Positions 11,095 to 20,661 of a stretch of DNA of 64,000 nucleotides are shown here, piece by piece (position 1 is the first letter of the stretch; each line of letters starts with the position of its first letter). The notes beneath the pieces were generated by a model. That model was not told where the DNA came from. It did not search any database and saw only the letters and a program-made list of their open reading frames with translations. Position numbers and translations under genes: made by a program. The DNA comes from Lysobacter panacisoli (lineage in GTDB: Bacteria; Pseudomonadota; Gammaproteobacteria; Xanthomonadales; Xanthomonadaceae): assembly GCF_009765165.1 (NCBI RefSeq), contig NZ_VLNU01000001.1, forward strand, positions 3,106,247 through 3,170,246, written 5' to 3'.

Positions 11095-11385
11095 TTACAA
11101 CGAGTGCCACAAAGCGCTGCCACAAGTCCTGCATAGATGCTTCTTGGGGCCACGTCCGGCCTGCGGTCCATACAGCCACCACAAGTAGATGTTGGTTCCG
11201 CCGCATTGGTTGCAGGCGACGCGATCACCCTTCCTGCAGCTAGGGTTTTGCTCAAGGTACTCGGCGATAGTGGGCAGGCTCGTAACCTTCTTCTTTGCCT
11301 GAATCCAATACCACGCGATATAGGAGGGAATACCAATGAGCATCAACAAACCTGGTAGAGCAACCAGAAGCTGAGACATCTGCAT
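11095..11385 (-). CDS. small membrane-anchored zinc-ribbon protein, unknown function
   Basis: The 96-residue protein has an N-terminal membrane helix (about residues 6-28) and a C-terminal domain with two CxxC pairs (CNQCGG and CRTCGS) spaced as in a zinc ribbon. I do not recognise the family. Base composition is distinct: I count about 53% G+C against roughly two thirds nearby. With its position just downstream of a tRNA-Ser gene, this suggests horizontal acquisition. A terminator hairpin follows. The ATG at 11385 is used; a second ATG two codons later is possible. Confidence 0.7.
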   Translation of the reverse strand: MQMSQLLVALPGLLMLIGIPSYIAWYWIQAKKKVTSLPTIAEYLEQNPSCRKGDRVACNQCGGTNIYLWWLYGPQAGRGPKKHLCRTCGSALWHSL

Positions 11386-11584
11386 GCCGGAGCACCATGT
11401 GTAGGAGACAGCTCTCTATCGGCATGGGTGGAGGGGGCTTTAGCACCGGCAATGTGCCAGGGCGGACAGGTGCCGGAACCGGAGTCGAGCGAACCACTCC
11501 GAGTCGCCTGCAGGCCACGGCGTATCGGATCCAGAAGCCAGCGGAAAGTCCCGCATGCCGGCAGGCGGCGCCGTCGCAGCTTCG

Positions 11585-11992
11585 CTAGCCGTTGCGTGGT
11601 CCCTCGCCGAAGGCGATGTCCCAGCAGAACACCAGAGCGGCGAGCATCAGCAGCGCATGGAACCCGAACACTGCGAGCATGTTGAGGGTTATCCGGCCCA
11701 GCGGCATGTCGCCCACGCGCGCGTCGCGGAAGATGAAGTGCCAGGACAGCAGCGCGAGGCTGCTGCCCAGGACGATGCGCAGGGTGCGGGTGATGAAGCG
11801 CGAGACCTGGTGGTTCGCCGCTTCGATGCGGGTTTCCGGGCGCACGTCGAGGACTTCGTATTCCGATGCGCCGAACCGCGCACAGGCGATGCGCTCGGCG
11901 AGGCTGCGGTCGCTGAAGCGCCCGAACGCGCGGGTCGTGGTTTCGCCGCTGTCGCGGTGCCGGTAGGTGACGAAGTAGCGTGGCGCGTCCAC
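11585..11992 (-). CDS. hypothetical two-helix membrane protein
   Basis: The 135-residue protein starts at a GTG (11992). A soluble N-terminal part of about 65 residues (begins MDAPRYFVTYRHRD) precedes two hydrophobic helices around residues 72-90 and 101-124, ending in a short charged tail. I do not recognise a family. Strand choice rests on the membrane-protein pattern, since the opposite frames are arginine-rich shadows. The 199 bases between this gene and the zinc-ribbon gene show no coding signal. Confidence 0.6.
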   Translation of the reverse strand: MDAPRYFVTYRHRDSGETTTRAFGRFSDRSLAERIACARFGASEYEVLDVRPETRIEAANHQVSRFITRTLRIVLGSSLALLSWHFIFRDARVGDMPLGRITLNMLAVFGFHALLMLAALVFCWDIAFGEGPRNG

Positions 11993-12083
11993 TGACGCCT
12001 CGTTGCATGGGGGCCGGACGCGGCCCGAGCGCGCGGGCCGACACTCCGAATGACGCGGAATGCGGGGGGCGCCGGCCAGCCGG

Positions 12084-15000
12084 CTAGCGGAAATCCCGCG
12101 ACGGTGTGTGCAATTCGCCCAGCATCGGGCTGAGGTCCTGCAGGTGGGCGGCGATCAGGTGTTCGACGCCGTCCACGCGTTCCCAGCGTCCACGCACCGA
12201 CAGCAGGGTGGCATCGAGCAGCGGCTTGCGCTGGCGCGCGGCGAGGTCGGGCCAGACGATCACGTTGATCATCCCGTGCTCGTCTTCCAGGGTGACGAAG
12301 ATCGTGCCCTTGGCGGTGGCCGGGCGCTGGCGCTGGGTCACCAGGCCGGCGACGTGCACGCCGCGTCCGTGCCGCGCCTGGCGCAGCTCTCGCGATCCGT
12401 GGATGCGGCGCGCCTGCATCTGCGGACGCAGTAGCGCCATCGGATGCGAGGCGAGGCTGAGTCCGACCGCGCGGTAGTCCGACAGGATTTCCTCGCCGAT
12501 GCGTGGCGCGGGCAGGGCGATGTCGTCCTCGCGCGGGCTGCCCGGCAGCAGCGGGCGACGGCGTTCGAGACCAGCCACGGCCCAGCGCGCTTCATGGCGG
12601 TTGCCGATCAGGCTCCGCAGTGCGTTCGCTTCGGCCAGCGCGCTGCAGGCCTTTTCGTCGAGGCGCGCACGCAGGCGCATGTCCTGCAGGTCGTCGAAGC
12701 GGCGTCGTTCGCGCGCAGCGACTATCGCGTGCCCGGCATCTTCCGACAGTCCGCGCACTTCGCGCAGGCCGAGGCGGATCGCGGACTTTTCGCCCACGAG
12801 TGTGTTGTCCCAGTCGCTGTGCAGCACGTCCACCGGCAGGACGTCCACCGCTTCTCGCATCGCCAGCCGTCGAGCCTGTTCGCTGTCGAATTCGTCCGCA
12901 GCACGTTGCGGCGCACCGCGGCGTGCGTCCTGCACGATCTGGCTGTTGGAATAGAACCCCATCGGCTGCGAGTTGAGCAGGGCGCAGGCGAAGGCCGCCG
13001 GTTCGTGGCGCTTGAGCCAGCAGCTCACGTAGACCAGCTTGGCGAACGAGGCGGCGTGGCTCTGCGGGAAACCGTACGAACCGAAGCCCTTGATCTGCTC
13101 GAAGATCTGCGCAATGAACGTTTCCGAATAGCCCTTGCCGCGCATGCAGTCGCGGATGCGCTCGCGATGCGGTTCCATGTCGCCGCCGACGCGCCATGCC
13201 GCCATCGAACGCCGCAGCTGGTCGGCCTCGCTGTCGCTGTAGCCGGCGTGCATCACCAGCTCCATCACCTGTTCCTGGAACAGCGGCACGCCGAGTGTTG
13301 GCTTGAGGATCTCCTCGACCTCGGGCGACGGGTACTCCACTTCTTCCTTGCCCATGCGGCGGCGCAGGTAGGGATGCACCATGCCGCCCTGGATCGGGCC
13401 CGGTCGCACGATCGCCACTTCGATCACCAGGTCGTAGAAATTCTTAGGTTTCAGTCGCGGCAGCATGGTCATCTGCGCGCGCGATTCGATCTGGAACACG
13501 CCCACCGTGTCGGCGCGCTGGATCATCGCGTAGGTGGCGTCGTCGCCGGGCGGAACGGTGGCGAGTTCGAGCCGGTAGCCGCGATGCCGTTCGACCAGAT
13601 CGAACGCTTTGCGAATGCAGGTGAGCATGCCCAGCGCGAGGCAGTCGACCTTGAGCAGCCCCATCGTTTCCAGGTCGTCCTTGTCCCACTGGATGATGGT
13701 GCGATCGGCCATCGCCGCGTTTTCCACCGGCACCACGGTCGACAGCGCCGCATCGGAAATCACGAAACCGCCGACGTGCTGCGACAGATGGCGCGGGTGA
13801 TCGGTGAGCGCATCGGTCACCGCCAGCACGCGTTCGATCAGCGGGTTGCATGGATCGAAGCCGGCGTCGTCGAGGCGCTGCGCCATCTCGGTGCCGGCGT
13901 TGCCCCAGCCATAGCAGTTGGCGAGCAGGGCGATCTGGTCCGGCGGCAGGCCGAAGGCCTTTGCGACGTCGCGCACCGCGCTCTTGCCGCGGTAGCGGAT
14001 CACCGTGGCGGCCAGCGCCGCGCGCGCGCGCCCGTACTTGGCGTAGACGTACTGCAGCACTTCCTCGCGGCGTTCGTGCTCGAAATCCACGTCGATGTCG
14101 GGCGGCTCCTTGCGTTCCTCCGACAGGAAGCGCGCCATCAGAAGGCGGCTTTCCTCGGGATTCACCGAGGTGATGCCGAGCGCGTAGCACACCGCCGAAT
14201 TGGCCGACGAACCGCGGCCCTGGCACAGGATGTCGCGGCTGCGCGCGAAACGGACGATGTCCTCCACCGTCAGGAAGAACGCTTCGTACTGCAGCTTGGC
14301 GATGAGCTGAAGCTCCGTCTCGATCTGGTCGACGACCTTGCTTGGCGCACCGTTCGGCCAGCGCGTGCGCATGCCGGCCAGGGTCAGCGCGCGCAGGTGC
14401 GTGGTCGGGGTTTCGCCTGCGGGCACGAGTTCGGCGGGATAGCGGTACTGCAGGTCGTTCTTCAGGTCGAAGATGCAACGCCGCGCGAGCGCGACGGCAG
14501 CGGCGAGCAGTTCGTGCGGGTAGACGTTGCCCAGCGTAGACCGTGCGCGCAGGTGGCGTTCGCCGTTGCGGAACAGGTGCGCGCCGCATTCCGACAATGG
14601 CTGGCCGTGGCGGATCGCGGTCATGGTGTCCTGCAGGACACGCTGGCGTCGCGTCGCCATGTGCACGTCGCCGCTGGCGACGGCGGTCATTTCCAGCGAG
14701 TGCGCGAGCGAGCACAGCGATTGCAGGCGCAGGTCGTCGTCCTGCTCGCGGTGCAGTTCCACCGCAAGGAACACGCGTTCGCCGAACAGCGCGCGCAGCC
14801 AGCGGCCGGGTTCCGGATCGGGCGCGACGTCGGGCTCGCGGTCGGGCAGCCACAGTGCGAACAGCCCCGAGGGATCGCCGCCGAGCAGCGCTTCGAGATC
14901 GCAACGATCCAGCCGGTACGCTCCCTTGTCGGCGGCGCGGCGTCCGCGCGTGATCAGCTCGCACAGCCGCGCGTAGCCGTGGGCGTTCTCGACCAGCAGG

Positions 15001-15353
15001 GCGAAGCGCGTGCCGTCGGTGAGGCGGAATTCACTGCCGACGATCAGGCGGACGCCGGTGGCGAGCGAGGCTTCGAGCGCGCGCACGATTCCGGCCAGCG
15101 AGCATTCGTCGGTGATGGCGAGTGCGTCGTAACCGCAGTGCCGCGCACGCGCGAACAGCTCCTCCGCGCTGGCCGCACCGCGCAGGAAGCTGAAGTCGGA
15201 CAGGCAATGCAGTTCGGCGTAATCCGGCGCCGCATCGTGCAGCGCATCGTCGTTGGCCGCATGGCGCAGGCGTGTGGTGACCTGCAATGCGCGCGGCATG
15301 CGATCGCCGGGCGTCTCGCGGTCGACGCCGTCGATGGCGTCGTCCCAACTCAT
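12084..15353 (-). CDS. dnaE2: error-prone DNA polymerase DnaE2 (ImuC)
   Basis: The 1089-residue C-family polymerase acts in SOS translesion synthesis with ImuA and ImuB. An N-terminal PHP domain begins near residue 50 ([14 protein letters not shown]). The catalytic [13 protein letters not shown] segment lies near residue 418. Helix-hairpin-helix and OB-fold regions follow, the latter around [13 protein letters not shown] near the C-terminus. The frame is open upstream, but the ATG at 15353 overlaps the imuB stop by ATGA and gives a sensible N-terminus. Expression is expected from the LexA-controlled promoter 2.7 kb upstream. Confidence 0.95.
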   Translation of the reverse strand: MSWDDAIDGVDRETPGDRMPRALQVTTRLRHAANDDALHDAAPDYAELHCLSDFSFLRGAASAEELFARARHCGYDALAITDECSLAGIVRALEASLATGVRLIVGSEFRLTDGTRFALLVENAHGYARLCELITRGRRAADKGAYRLDRCDLEALLGGDPSGLFALWLPDREPDVAPDPEPGRWLRALFGERVFLAVELHREQDDDLRLQSLCSLAHSLEMTAVASGDVHMATRRQRVLQDTMTAIRHGQPLSECGAHLFRNGERHLRARSTLGNVYPHELLAAAVALARRCIFDLKNDLQYRYPAELVPAGETPTTHLRALTLAGMRTRWPNGAPSKVVDQIETELQLIAKLQYEAFFLTVEDIVRFARSRDILCQGRGSSANSAVCYALGITSVNPEESRLLMARFLSEERKEPPDIDVDFEHERREEVLQYVYAKYGRARAALAATVIRYRGKSAVRDVAKAFGLPPDQIALLANCYGWGNAGTEMAQRLDDAGFDPCNPLIERVLAVTDALTDHPRHLSQHVGGFVISDAALSTVVPVENAAMADRTIIQWDKDDLETMGLLKVDCLALGMLTCIRKAFDLVERHRGYRLELATVPPGDDATYAMIQRADTVGVFQIESRAQMTMLPRLKPKNFYDLVIEVAIVRPGPIQGGMVHPYLRRRMGKEEVEYPSPEVEEILKPTLGVPLFQEQVMELVMHAGYSDSEADQLRRSMAAWRVGGDMEPHRERIRDCMRGKGYSETFIAQIFEQIKGFGSYGFPQSHAASFAKLVYVSCWLKRHEPAAFACALLNSQPMGFYSNSQIVQDARRGAPQRAADEFDSEQARRLAMREAVDVLPVDVLHSDWDNTLVGEKSAIRLGLREVRGLSEDAGHAIVAARERRRFDDLQDMRLRARLDEKACSALAEANALRSLIGNRHEARWAVAGLERRRPLLPGSPREDDIALPAPRIGEEILSDYRAVGLSLASHPMALLRPQMQARRIHGSRELRQARHGRGVHVAGLVTQRQRPATAKGTIFVTLEDEHGMINVIVWPDLAARQRKPLLDATLLSVRGRWERVDGVEHLIAAHLQDLSPMLGELHTPSRDFR

Positions 15354-16774
15354 GCGAACCAGCCGTGCAGCATCCAGCCGTCGCGATGGCCCGGGTCGGC
15401 GTAGGCCCAGGCGCGCTGTCCCTGCGCGGTTTCGAGGACGTAGTAATCGCGGCGCACGTCGTCGCCGTCCCACCATCCGCTTTCCAGCCGCTCAGGACCA
15501 GAGACGATGCGCACGCCATGCGCGTGCAATGGCACCGGTTGCGGCAGCAGCCAGGTGGGACGGGCAGGGCGCACCGGCGCGTCGCGCACGCACAGTGCGT
15601 CCTCATCGACGCCGGCACGCTGCCAGGCGCGTTCGGGTCGTGGATCGCCCGACGGTGCGATGCGGTACACCGCGTCGTCGCCGAGTCGCGCGCGCAGGCG
15701 TTCGCGCAGCTGCGGCCACGGCACCGCCTGCGAAGGGCGTGTATCGAACAGGTCGCGCGCGACGGGTACGAACGGCGGCAGTTCCTTCGCCAGCAGGCGC
15801 AGTCCGACCACGGGCCGCTCGATCGTCGCCTGCTCCAGCCGGTTGCGCGCGATGTCCATCAGCAGGGCGGCGTCGCGTTCGGCGGCGAGCAGTCCGACCG
15901 GTACGTCGGTGTGGCCCTGTTCGTGCTCCAGGCGCATCGTGAAGCGCTGCACGCCGCCATCGCGCGCGGACAGATACACGGCGAGATCGCGCACCAGCCG
16001 CCGCAACGGGAACAGCAGCGCCTGGTGGTTCTCGACTTCGTAGCCCAGCTCGACGCGCATGTCGAAATGGTCCGGCGGCTGGTACCACTCGAGCGGGTCG
16101 TCGGCTTCGCCGTAGAGCCTGTCGAGATGTCCGGACAGATCCACGCCGAAGCGCCGGCGCAGGCCGTCGCGCGGCAACGCGCGCGCATCCTGCAGCGTGC
16201 GCACGCCCATGCGATGCAGTCGCTCGCCGGCGTCGTCGGGCAATGCCGCTCGTCGCACCGGCACGCGGTCGAGCGTGCCGGCCAGCGCGTCGGGATCGAT
16301 CAGCGTGTAACCGTCGCGCAGTCCGGCGAACACCAGCGCTGCGCGCGGCGTCGGCGCGAGCGCGATGCGATGACGGAAACCGAGCACGCCCAGTTCGTCG
16401 CGCAATCGTCGTTCGAAGCGTGGCCACGGGCCGAACAGACGGAAGCTCGCGCTGGCTTCCAGCACGATCGCGCCGGACCATTGCGCGCTGACCAGAGAGC
16501 TGTGGCGATACGCCCACGCCGCGAGGAAGCGCTGGCAGCGCGATTCGGTCGTGTCGTCGTGTTCGATCAATGCGACGTCCGAGCACAGTGCATGCGCCGC
16601 GGTGAGGCGCATGCCGGGACGCAGCCCGGCGTCGGCGGCGCTGTCGTTCACGGCATGCAGGCTGCGCAGCTGGGCCGGACCGCTCACCAGGGCGAGCGGT
16701 CGCGCCGGATCCTCGACACGACGCAGGACCGCGTCGAGCGCCAGGTGCGGCAAGCGGATGCAGGCCCACAACAT
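15350..16774 (-). CDS. imuB: ImuB, catalytically inactive Y-family polymerase-like protein
   Basis: The 474-residue protein belongs to the DinB/UmuC-like ImuB group. In known mutasomes ImuB has lost polymerase activity and acts as a scaffold that recruits DnaE2 and the beta clamp. The N-terminus reads [13 protein letters not shown], without the DxD catalytic acids of active Y-family enzymes. A helix-hairpin-helix-like region is near [20 protein letters not shown]. The ATG at 16774 is 7 bases past the imuA stop. It overlaps dnaE2 by ATGA. Confidence 0.92.
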   Translation of the reverse strand: MLWACIRLPHLALDAVLRRVEDPARPLALVSGPAQLRSLHAVNDSAADAGLRPGMRLTAAHALCSDVALIEHDDTTESRCQRFLAAWAYRHSSLVSAQWSGAIVLEASASFRLFGPWPRFERRLRDELGVLGFRHRIALAPTPRAALVFAGLRDGYTLIDPDALAGTLDRVPVRRAALPDDAGERLHRMGVRTLQDARALPRDGLRRRFGVDLSGHLDRLYGEADDPLEWYQPPDHFDMRVELGYEVENHQALLFPLRRLVRDLAVYLSARDGGVQRFTMRLEHEQGHTDVPVGLLAAERDAALLMDIARNRLEQATIERPVVGLRLLAKELPPFVPVARDLFDTRPSQAVPWPQLRERLRARLGDDAVYRIAPSGDPRPERAWQRAGVDEDALCVRDAPVRPARPTWLLPQPVPLHAHGVRIVSGPERLESGWWDGDDVRRDYYVLETAQGQRAWAYADPGHRDGWMLHGWFA

Positions 16775-16781
16775 GGCCGGC

Positions 16782-17411
16782 TCAGCGCGACGACGCGTGC
16801 GGCGAAGGCGCTTCGAACGCCTGCGACGGCGCCTGTCCGCCACGGCATTTGCGCACGTGCCACAGACCGTTGGCGCGTTCCAGGCGCAGCGCGGCGGGCG
16901 AGGGATTGCCTGCGTGGCGCTGGTCGCGCACGGCGAAGCCGAGGCATTCGCCGCTGTCGGCCGCGACCTGCAGGCGCCGCAACGCCGGGCCGTCGGCCTT
17001 CGCCGGCCAGCCCAGCACGGCCGAGAACGCCGCGCTGCGCAGGCATTGTTCGAACGCCCACAATGCGCCGCGCGGATCGGCACGCACGATTTCCAGATGG
17101 CGCAGGTCCACGCCGGCGCGTTGCCAGGCCGGCGCATACGGACAGAACGGTGGTGCGATCAGCGCCACCAGTCGTCCCGCGCCGGTCAGGCGCGAGAGCG
17201 TGGGCATCAGTAGCGACAGTTCGCCCACGCCGTCGGCGGGAATCAGCAATTCGGTCAGCGCGCCGTGCGGCCATCCGCCGTGCGGAAGCAGGGCGTCGAG
17301 CGCGTCGAACCCGGTCGATTCGCCCAGGGGCGCGGATGCCGCATGGCGCCCCGCTCGCCACACCGTGCGCGCGGACAACAGGGATTCGAGCGGGATTACT
17401 TGCGCGGCCAT
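16782..17411 (-). CDS. imuA: ImuA, RecA-like SOS mutagenesis accessory protein
   Basis: The 209-residue protein matches the ImuA/SulA-like family that precedes imuB in LexA-controlled cassettes and takes part in DNA-damage-induced mutagenesis. Segments such as GWPHGALTELLIP and the RecA-fold-like core GRLVALIAPPFCPYAP support this. The ATG at 17411 overlaps the lexA stop (ATGA), which distinguishes it from the longer open frame upstream. It lies between lexA and imuB in one operon. Confidence 0.9.
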   Translation of the reverse strand: MAAQVIPLESLLSARTVWRAGRHAASAPLGESTGFDALDALLPHGGWPHGALTELLIPADGVGELSLLMPTLSRLTGAGRLVALIAPPFCPYAPAWQRAGVDLRHLEIVRADPRGALWAFEQCLRSAAFSAVLGWPAKADGPALRRLQVAADSGECLGFAVRDQRHAGNPSPAALRLERANGLWHVRKCRGGQAPSQAFEAPSPHASSR

Positions 17412-18022
17412 CAGTCCGGACGCACCAGTCCGCAGTACAGGCCTTCGATCGCGAAGTCGCTGCCGGGCGCGATCTGGATGGGCGGGTAGGCCGGGTTGCG
17501 CGGCAGCAGGCGGATGCGCTGGACGCTGCGTTCCAGTCGCTTGATGGTGATCTCTTCGTCGATGCGCGCGACCACCACCTGGCCGTCGCGCGCATCGTTG
17601 GCGCGCTTCACCGCCACGAGGTCGCCGTCGAGGATGCCATCGTCGCGCATCGAATCGCCCTGCACGCGCAGCAGGTAGTCGGGCGCGATCGAGAACAGCG
17701 CGCGGTCGAGGACGAGTTCGCATTCGATTCCCGCATCGGCGCCGATCGGCGAACCCGCGGCGACGCGACCGAGCACGGCGAGTTTCAGCGAGTCCGGGCG
17801 CGGCGCGGACGACGTGGCCAGCCGGATGCCGCGGGCCTGGTTCGGACGCACCTGCAGGTGGCCGGCTTGTTCCAGTCGACGGACGTGCTTGTGCGCGGCG
17901 CAGGCCTGGCGGAAACCGAACGCATCGGCGATCTGCTGCAGCGTCGGCGGCAGGCCTTCGGCCTGCGCATGGGCGTGGATGTAGGCCAGGATCTGCGCCT
18001 GGCGCGGGGTGAGCTCGGACAT
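17411..18022 (-). CDS. lexA: LexA-family SOS repressor heading the imuA-imuB-dnaE2 operon
   Basis: The 203-residue repressor has an N-terminal winged helix (residues 1-65) and a C-terminal S24 autoprotease domain. The cleavage site is A89-G90 (GRVAAGSP), the nucleophile S124 (QGDSMRDDG) and the general base K161 (ITIKRLE). Its recognition helix region (FRQACAAHKHVRRL) differs from the canonical FRSPNAAEEHLKAL, so its operator should differ from the classical SOS box. This resembles LexA2 of Xanthomonas and Pseudomonas. It is probably the local repressor and a second lexA may exist elsewhere. Confidence 0.95.
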   Translation of the reverse strand: MSELTPRQAQILAYIHAHAQAEGLPPTLQQIADAFGFRQACAAHKHVRRLEQAGHLQVRPNQARGIRLATSSAPRPDSLKLAVLGRVAAGSPIGADAGIECELVLDRALFSIAPDYLLRVQGDSMRDDGILDGDLVAVKRANDARDGQVVVARIDEEITIKRLERSVQRIRLLPRNPAYPPIQIAPGSDFAIEGLYCGLVRPD

Positions 18023-18039
18023 CGGAAGGGCCTGGTTCG

Positions 18040-18075
18040 AGGTAAAAATCTATTTACCTTTACGGTCGCGGGCAA
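18040..18075 (-). promoter_or_regulatory. lexA operon promoter with palindromic operator
   Basis: On the minus strand TTGCCC (18070-18075) and TAGATT (18047-18052) are separated by 17 bases, a good sigma-70 promoter. A palindrome AGGTAAA-N6-TTTACCT (18040-18059) covers the -10 and ends 17 bases before the lexA ATG. Position and symmetry suggest the LexA binding site for autoregulation and control of imuA-imuB-dnaE2. Binding is inferred. Confidence 0.7.
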
Positions 18076-18200
18076 GCCCGGGCTGCAGGCCCGATCGGAT
18101 CGCAGTGCCGTATCACGGGCTGCGACCCTCATGGAATCAACAGGTTGCGGGGCCCATTGGATGGGCTTTGACAGCGATTCCGCCGACGGGCGGAGCGTCG

Positions 18201-18713
18201 TCAGGCGTCCTTGTTGTGACGCCGCATCACGCGCTGCTTCTCGCGCTGCCAGTCGCGTTCCTTGCTGGCTTCGCGCTTGTCGTGGTCCTGCTTGCCCTTG
18301 GCCAGGGCGACTTCGGCCTTGACCTTGTTGCCCTTCCAGTAGAGCGCGGTAGGTACGACGGTGTAGCCGTCGCGCTGCACGCGGCCGATCAGGTTGTCGA
18401 TCTCGTGCCGGTGCAGCAGCAGTTTGCGCGTACGCCGCTCTTCGGTGACGACATGGGTCGAGGCGGAGATCAGCGGGGTGATCTGCGCGCCGATCAGGAA
18501 GAGCTCACCGCGCAGGACCACTGCGTAGGCGTCGACGATATTGGCGCGTCCGGCGCGGATCGCCTTGAGCTCCCAGCCCTGCAGGGCCAGGCCGGCTTCG
18601 AACTTCTCCTCCAGGTGGTACTCGTGGCGCGCACGCTTGTTGAGTGCGATGGTGCCGCCGCCAGCGCCCTTTCCCTTATCCTTGCCGGTCTTCTTGTTGG
18701 AATTCTTGGACAT
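18201..18713 (-). CDS. smpB: SsrA-binding protein SmpB
   Basis: The 170-residue RNA-binding protein delivers tmRNA to stalled ribosomes for trans-translation. The OB-fold core is clear ([47 protein letters not shown]) and the C-terminal tail is basic ([19 protein letters not shown]). An N-terminal lysine/glycine-rich extension of about 20 residues is longer than in E. coli. It is divergent from ratA-rnfH, the usual neighbourhood. Confidence 0.97.
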   Translation of the reverse strand: MSKNSNKKTGKDKGKGAGGGTIALNKRARHEYHLEEKFEAGLALQGWELKAIRAGRANIVDAYAVVLRGELFLIGAQITPLISASTHVVTEERRTRKLLLHRHEIDNLIGRVQRDGYTVVPTALYWKGNKVKAEVALAKGKQDHDKREASKERDWQREKQRVMRRHNKDA

Positions 18714-18775
18714 CGCACCATTGTCCCCGAAAGCGGGGGCGGGGCGATACCAGGCCCGGAAATACCGATCCCCGC

Positions 18776-19210
18776 ATGCAGACCATCCGCCGTTCCGCCC
18801 TCGTCGAACACTCCGCCGCGCGCATGTTCGCGCTGGTCAGCGACGTGGCCGCCTATCCGCGACGCTTCGGCTGGTGCGAGGCGGCGCAAGTACTGGAGGC
18901 GGGCGAGGATCGGATCGTCGCCCGGCTCGACATCGGCTTCGGCGCGCTGCGCACGTGGTTCACCACCGAGAACACCATGAGCGCGCCGCACCACATCGAA
19001 CTGAAACTGGTCGACGGCCCGTTCCAGAGCCTGGGTGGGCGCTGGGAATTCCATGCGCTGGACGAGTCGGCCTGCAAGGTCACGCTGACGCTGAACTTCG
19101 AGCCGAAGGTGAAGCTGCTCGGACCGGCGATGGCGGTGGGATTCCAGGGCCTGGCCGATCGCATGGTCGACGATTTCATCCGCGTCGCCGATCGCGGCGA
19201 AGAGGCCTGA
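18776..19210 (+). CDS. ratA: RatA / Coq10-family START-domain protein
   Basis: The 144-residue protein belongs to the polyketide cyclase/START family of RatA (YfjG), related to the mitochondrial coenzyme Q-binding protein Coq10. The toxin role of E. coli RatA (blocking 70S assembly) is debated; quinone handling fits the Coq10 relationship. It begins [21 protein letters not shown], with typical [14 protein letters not shown] and [13 protein letters not shown] segments. It is divergent from smpB and one base upstream of rnfH. Confidence 0.9.
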   Translation: MQTIRRSALVEHSAARMFALVSDVAAYPRRFGWCEAAQVLEAGEDRIVARLDIGFGALRTWFTTENTMSAPHHIELKLVDGPFQSLGGRWEFHALDESACKVTLTLNFEPKVKLLGPAMAVGFQGLADRMVDDFIRVADRGEEA

Positions 19211-19211
19211 G

Positions 19212-19484
19212 GTGAAGGTGCAGGTCGTGCGCGCGTGGCCGCGGCGCTTCGACGCGATCGACCTGGAATTGGCGGAAGGCACCACGGTGGCCGACGCACT
19301 GGCCGCAGCGGGGTGGGAGCACGATCCCGAGACCATCGCCCATGCGGTGTTCGGCGTGCGCGTCGAACCCGGCACTGTGCTGCGCGAGGGCGATCGCGTC
19401 GAACTGTTGCGACCGCTGCAGGCCGATCCCAAGGATGCGCGCCGCCGGCGCGCCGAATCGCGGCAGAAAAAAACCCGGCCGTAG
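19212..19484 (+). CDS. rnfH: RnfH-family ubiquitin-fold protein
   Basis: The 90-residue protein is of the RnfH/YfjF (RatB) family, with the beta-grasp pattern VQVVRAWPRRFDAIDLELAEG and a terminal VELLRPLQADPKDARRRRAE. Its function is not settled. It starts at a GTG one base after the ratA stop, so the two are co-transcribed. Its TAG stop (19482-19484) lies inside the terminator hairpin. Confidence 0.88.
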   Translation: MKVQVVRAWPRRFDAIDLELAEGTTVADALAAAGWEHDPETIAHAVFGVRVEPGTVLREGDRVELLRPLQADPKDARRRRAESRQKKTRP

Positions 19485-19495
19485 CCGGGTTCTTC
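19466..19495. terminator. bidirectional terminator between rnfH and bamE
   Basis: The stem AACCCGGC (19472-19479) / GCCGGGTT (19484-19491) encloses a CGTA loop. It is flanked by an A-run on the left and TTCTTCT on the right, so it can serve both convergent genes. The rnfH stop codon is inside the hairpin. Confidence 0.8.
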
Positions 19496-19514
19496 TAGCT
19501 GCGTCGCGCGGCGA

Positions 19515-19928
19515 TCAGCGGCGGCGCGGCTTCTTGTCCTTTTCCTTCGGCAGGTTGCGGCCGAACTGCTTGACCGTCTGCTTGGCCAGCTGCTCGTCCT
19601 GCTCGGGGAAGTAGTCGCCTTCCCACTTCGCCAGTGCGTCGTTCTCGAACCAGAGGGTCAGGTTCTTCTTCTCGGTGCGGCCAAGGCGGTCGGTGCGCTG
19701 GGTGGCGGTGTAGTCCCAGCGATCGTGGTGGAACGGATCCTCGATCGAGGGCGAGCCGAGCAGCAGGGTGACCTGTTGCTTGCTCATGCCGGTCTGCAGC
19801 TGGTCGACATTGGCCTTCTCCAGCAGGTTGCCCTGGTAGATCGGCTGCTTGTAGAGGATGCCGCAGCCCCCGGTGAGCATGGCGATTGAAAGGACCAGGA
19901 GGAGCTTGTGCATCGTGTGCTTCGGCAT
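19515..19928 (-). CDS. bamE: BamE, outer-membrane protein assembly lipoprotein
   Basis: The 137-residue lipoprotein is the small SmpA/OmlA-type component of the BAM machine that inserts outer-membrane beta-barrels. A lipoprotein signal ends in LTGGC (cysteine at residue 22). The BamE core follows, with GNLLEKANVDQLQTGMSKQQV and LLGSPSIEDPFHHDRWDY. The tail is highly basic. The ATG at 19928 is used; an internal ATG at 19913 also gives a good signal peptide. Divergence from fur is the conserved arrangement. Confidence 0.94.
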   Translation of the reverse strand: MPKHTMHKLLLVLSIAMLTGGCGILYKQPIYQGNLLEKANVDQLQTGMSKQQVTLLLGSPSIEDPFHHDRWDYTATQRTDRLGRTEKKNLTLWFENDALAKWEGDYFPEQDEQLAKQTVKQFGRNLPKEKDKKPRRR

Positions 19929-20073
19929 CGGATGTCGGCGACAGGCGGATAACGTCGCGATGATACACTGAAGGACGCATCCACCAAGCGCGGGCGCTGC
20001 CCCCCGGGGCCGCGTTCATCCGGCGTTCCGACGGTCGACCGCCACGCGCTTGCCGTCTGATGAGGGAACCCAA

Positions 20074-20475
20074 ATGGAATCGCAAGACCTCCGCAACGCC
20101 GGGCTCAAGGTCACCCATCCGCGCCTGCGCATCCTGGAATTGCTGGAGCAGGCCAAGCCGCGGCACATGACCGCGGAAGACATCTACCGGCACCTGCTGG
20201 AGCACGGCGAGGACATCGGCCTGGCCACGGTGTACCGCGTGCTGACCCAGTTCGAAGCCGCCGGCCTGGTGCTCAAGCACAACTTCGAAGCCGGCCAATC
20301 GGTGTACGAACTGGACCGCGGCCATCACCACGACCACATGGTCGACGTGGACACCGGCAAGATCATCGAGTTCGAAAGCGCGGAGATCGAAGAGCTGCAG
20401 CGCAAGATCGCGGCCAAGCACGGCTACGACATCGAGGAGCACTCGCTGGTGCTGTACGTGCGCAAGAAGCGCTGA
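20074..20475 (+). CDS. fur: ferric uptake regulator Fur
   Basis: The 133-residue iron-responsive repressor has an N-terminal winged helix (LKVTHPRLRILELLE, DIGLATVYRVLTQFEAAGL) and a dimerisation/metal domain with the RGHHHDHMVDV histidine cluster. The CxxC structural-zinc motif found after this cluster in E. coli Fur is replaced by VDVDTG, and the protein contains no cysteine at all. The ATG at 20074 has GAGGGA upstream. It is divergent from bamE and ends in a strong terminator. Confidence 0.96.
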   Translation: MESQDLRNAGLKVTHPRLRILELLEQAKPRHMTAEDIYRHLLEHGEDIGLATVYRVLTQFEAAGLVLKHNFEAGQSVYELDRGHHHDHMVDVDTGKIIEFESAEIEELQRKIAAKHGYDIEEHSLVLYVRKKR

Positions 20476-20492
20476 TCCGCGATCCGCGATGC

Positions 20493-20529
20493 GCAAGAAA
20501 AAGCCCGCCAATGGCGGGCTTTTTCTTGC
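20493..20529. terminator. terminator after fur, 17-bp perfect stem
   Basis: GCAAGAAAAAGCCCGCC (20493-20509) pairs perfectly with GGCGGGCTTTTTCTTGC (20513-20529) around an AAT loop. The T5 tract makes it a strong intrinsic terminator for fur; the symmetric A-run also allows function on the other strand. Confidence 0.9.
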
Positions 20530-20651
20530 CTTCTCCCCTTGTGGGAGAAGGTGCCCGAAGGGCGGAAGAGGGGCGCGACGCGCAGCGGCGCGGGCGACCC
20601 CTCTCCCTGACCGCCTTCGGCGGTCTGTCCTCTCCCACAAGGGGAGAGGGA
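20530..20651 (+). repeat. intergenic palindromic repeat pair, copy 2
   Basis: The modules are the same as at 8821-8968, in the opposite order. CTTCTCCCCTTGTGGGAGAAG plus GGTGCCCGAAGGGCGG comes first; the CCGCCTTCGGCGG hairpin and CTCTCCCACAAGGGGAGAG follow. It fills the fur-recN gap. Confidence 0.75.
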
Positions 20652-20661
20652 AGTCGTGCTT

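Noticed and set aside
12444-15404. Open frame of 986 codons on the plus strand, opposite dnaE2
   Set aside because: It is rich in Arg/Ala/Gln/His with no domain, and mirrors dnaE2 codons in GC-rich DNA. dnaE2 has full family motifs on the other strand.
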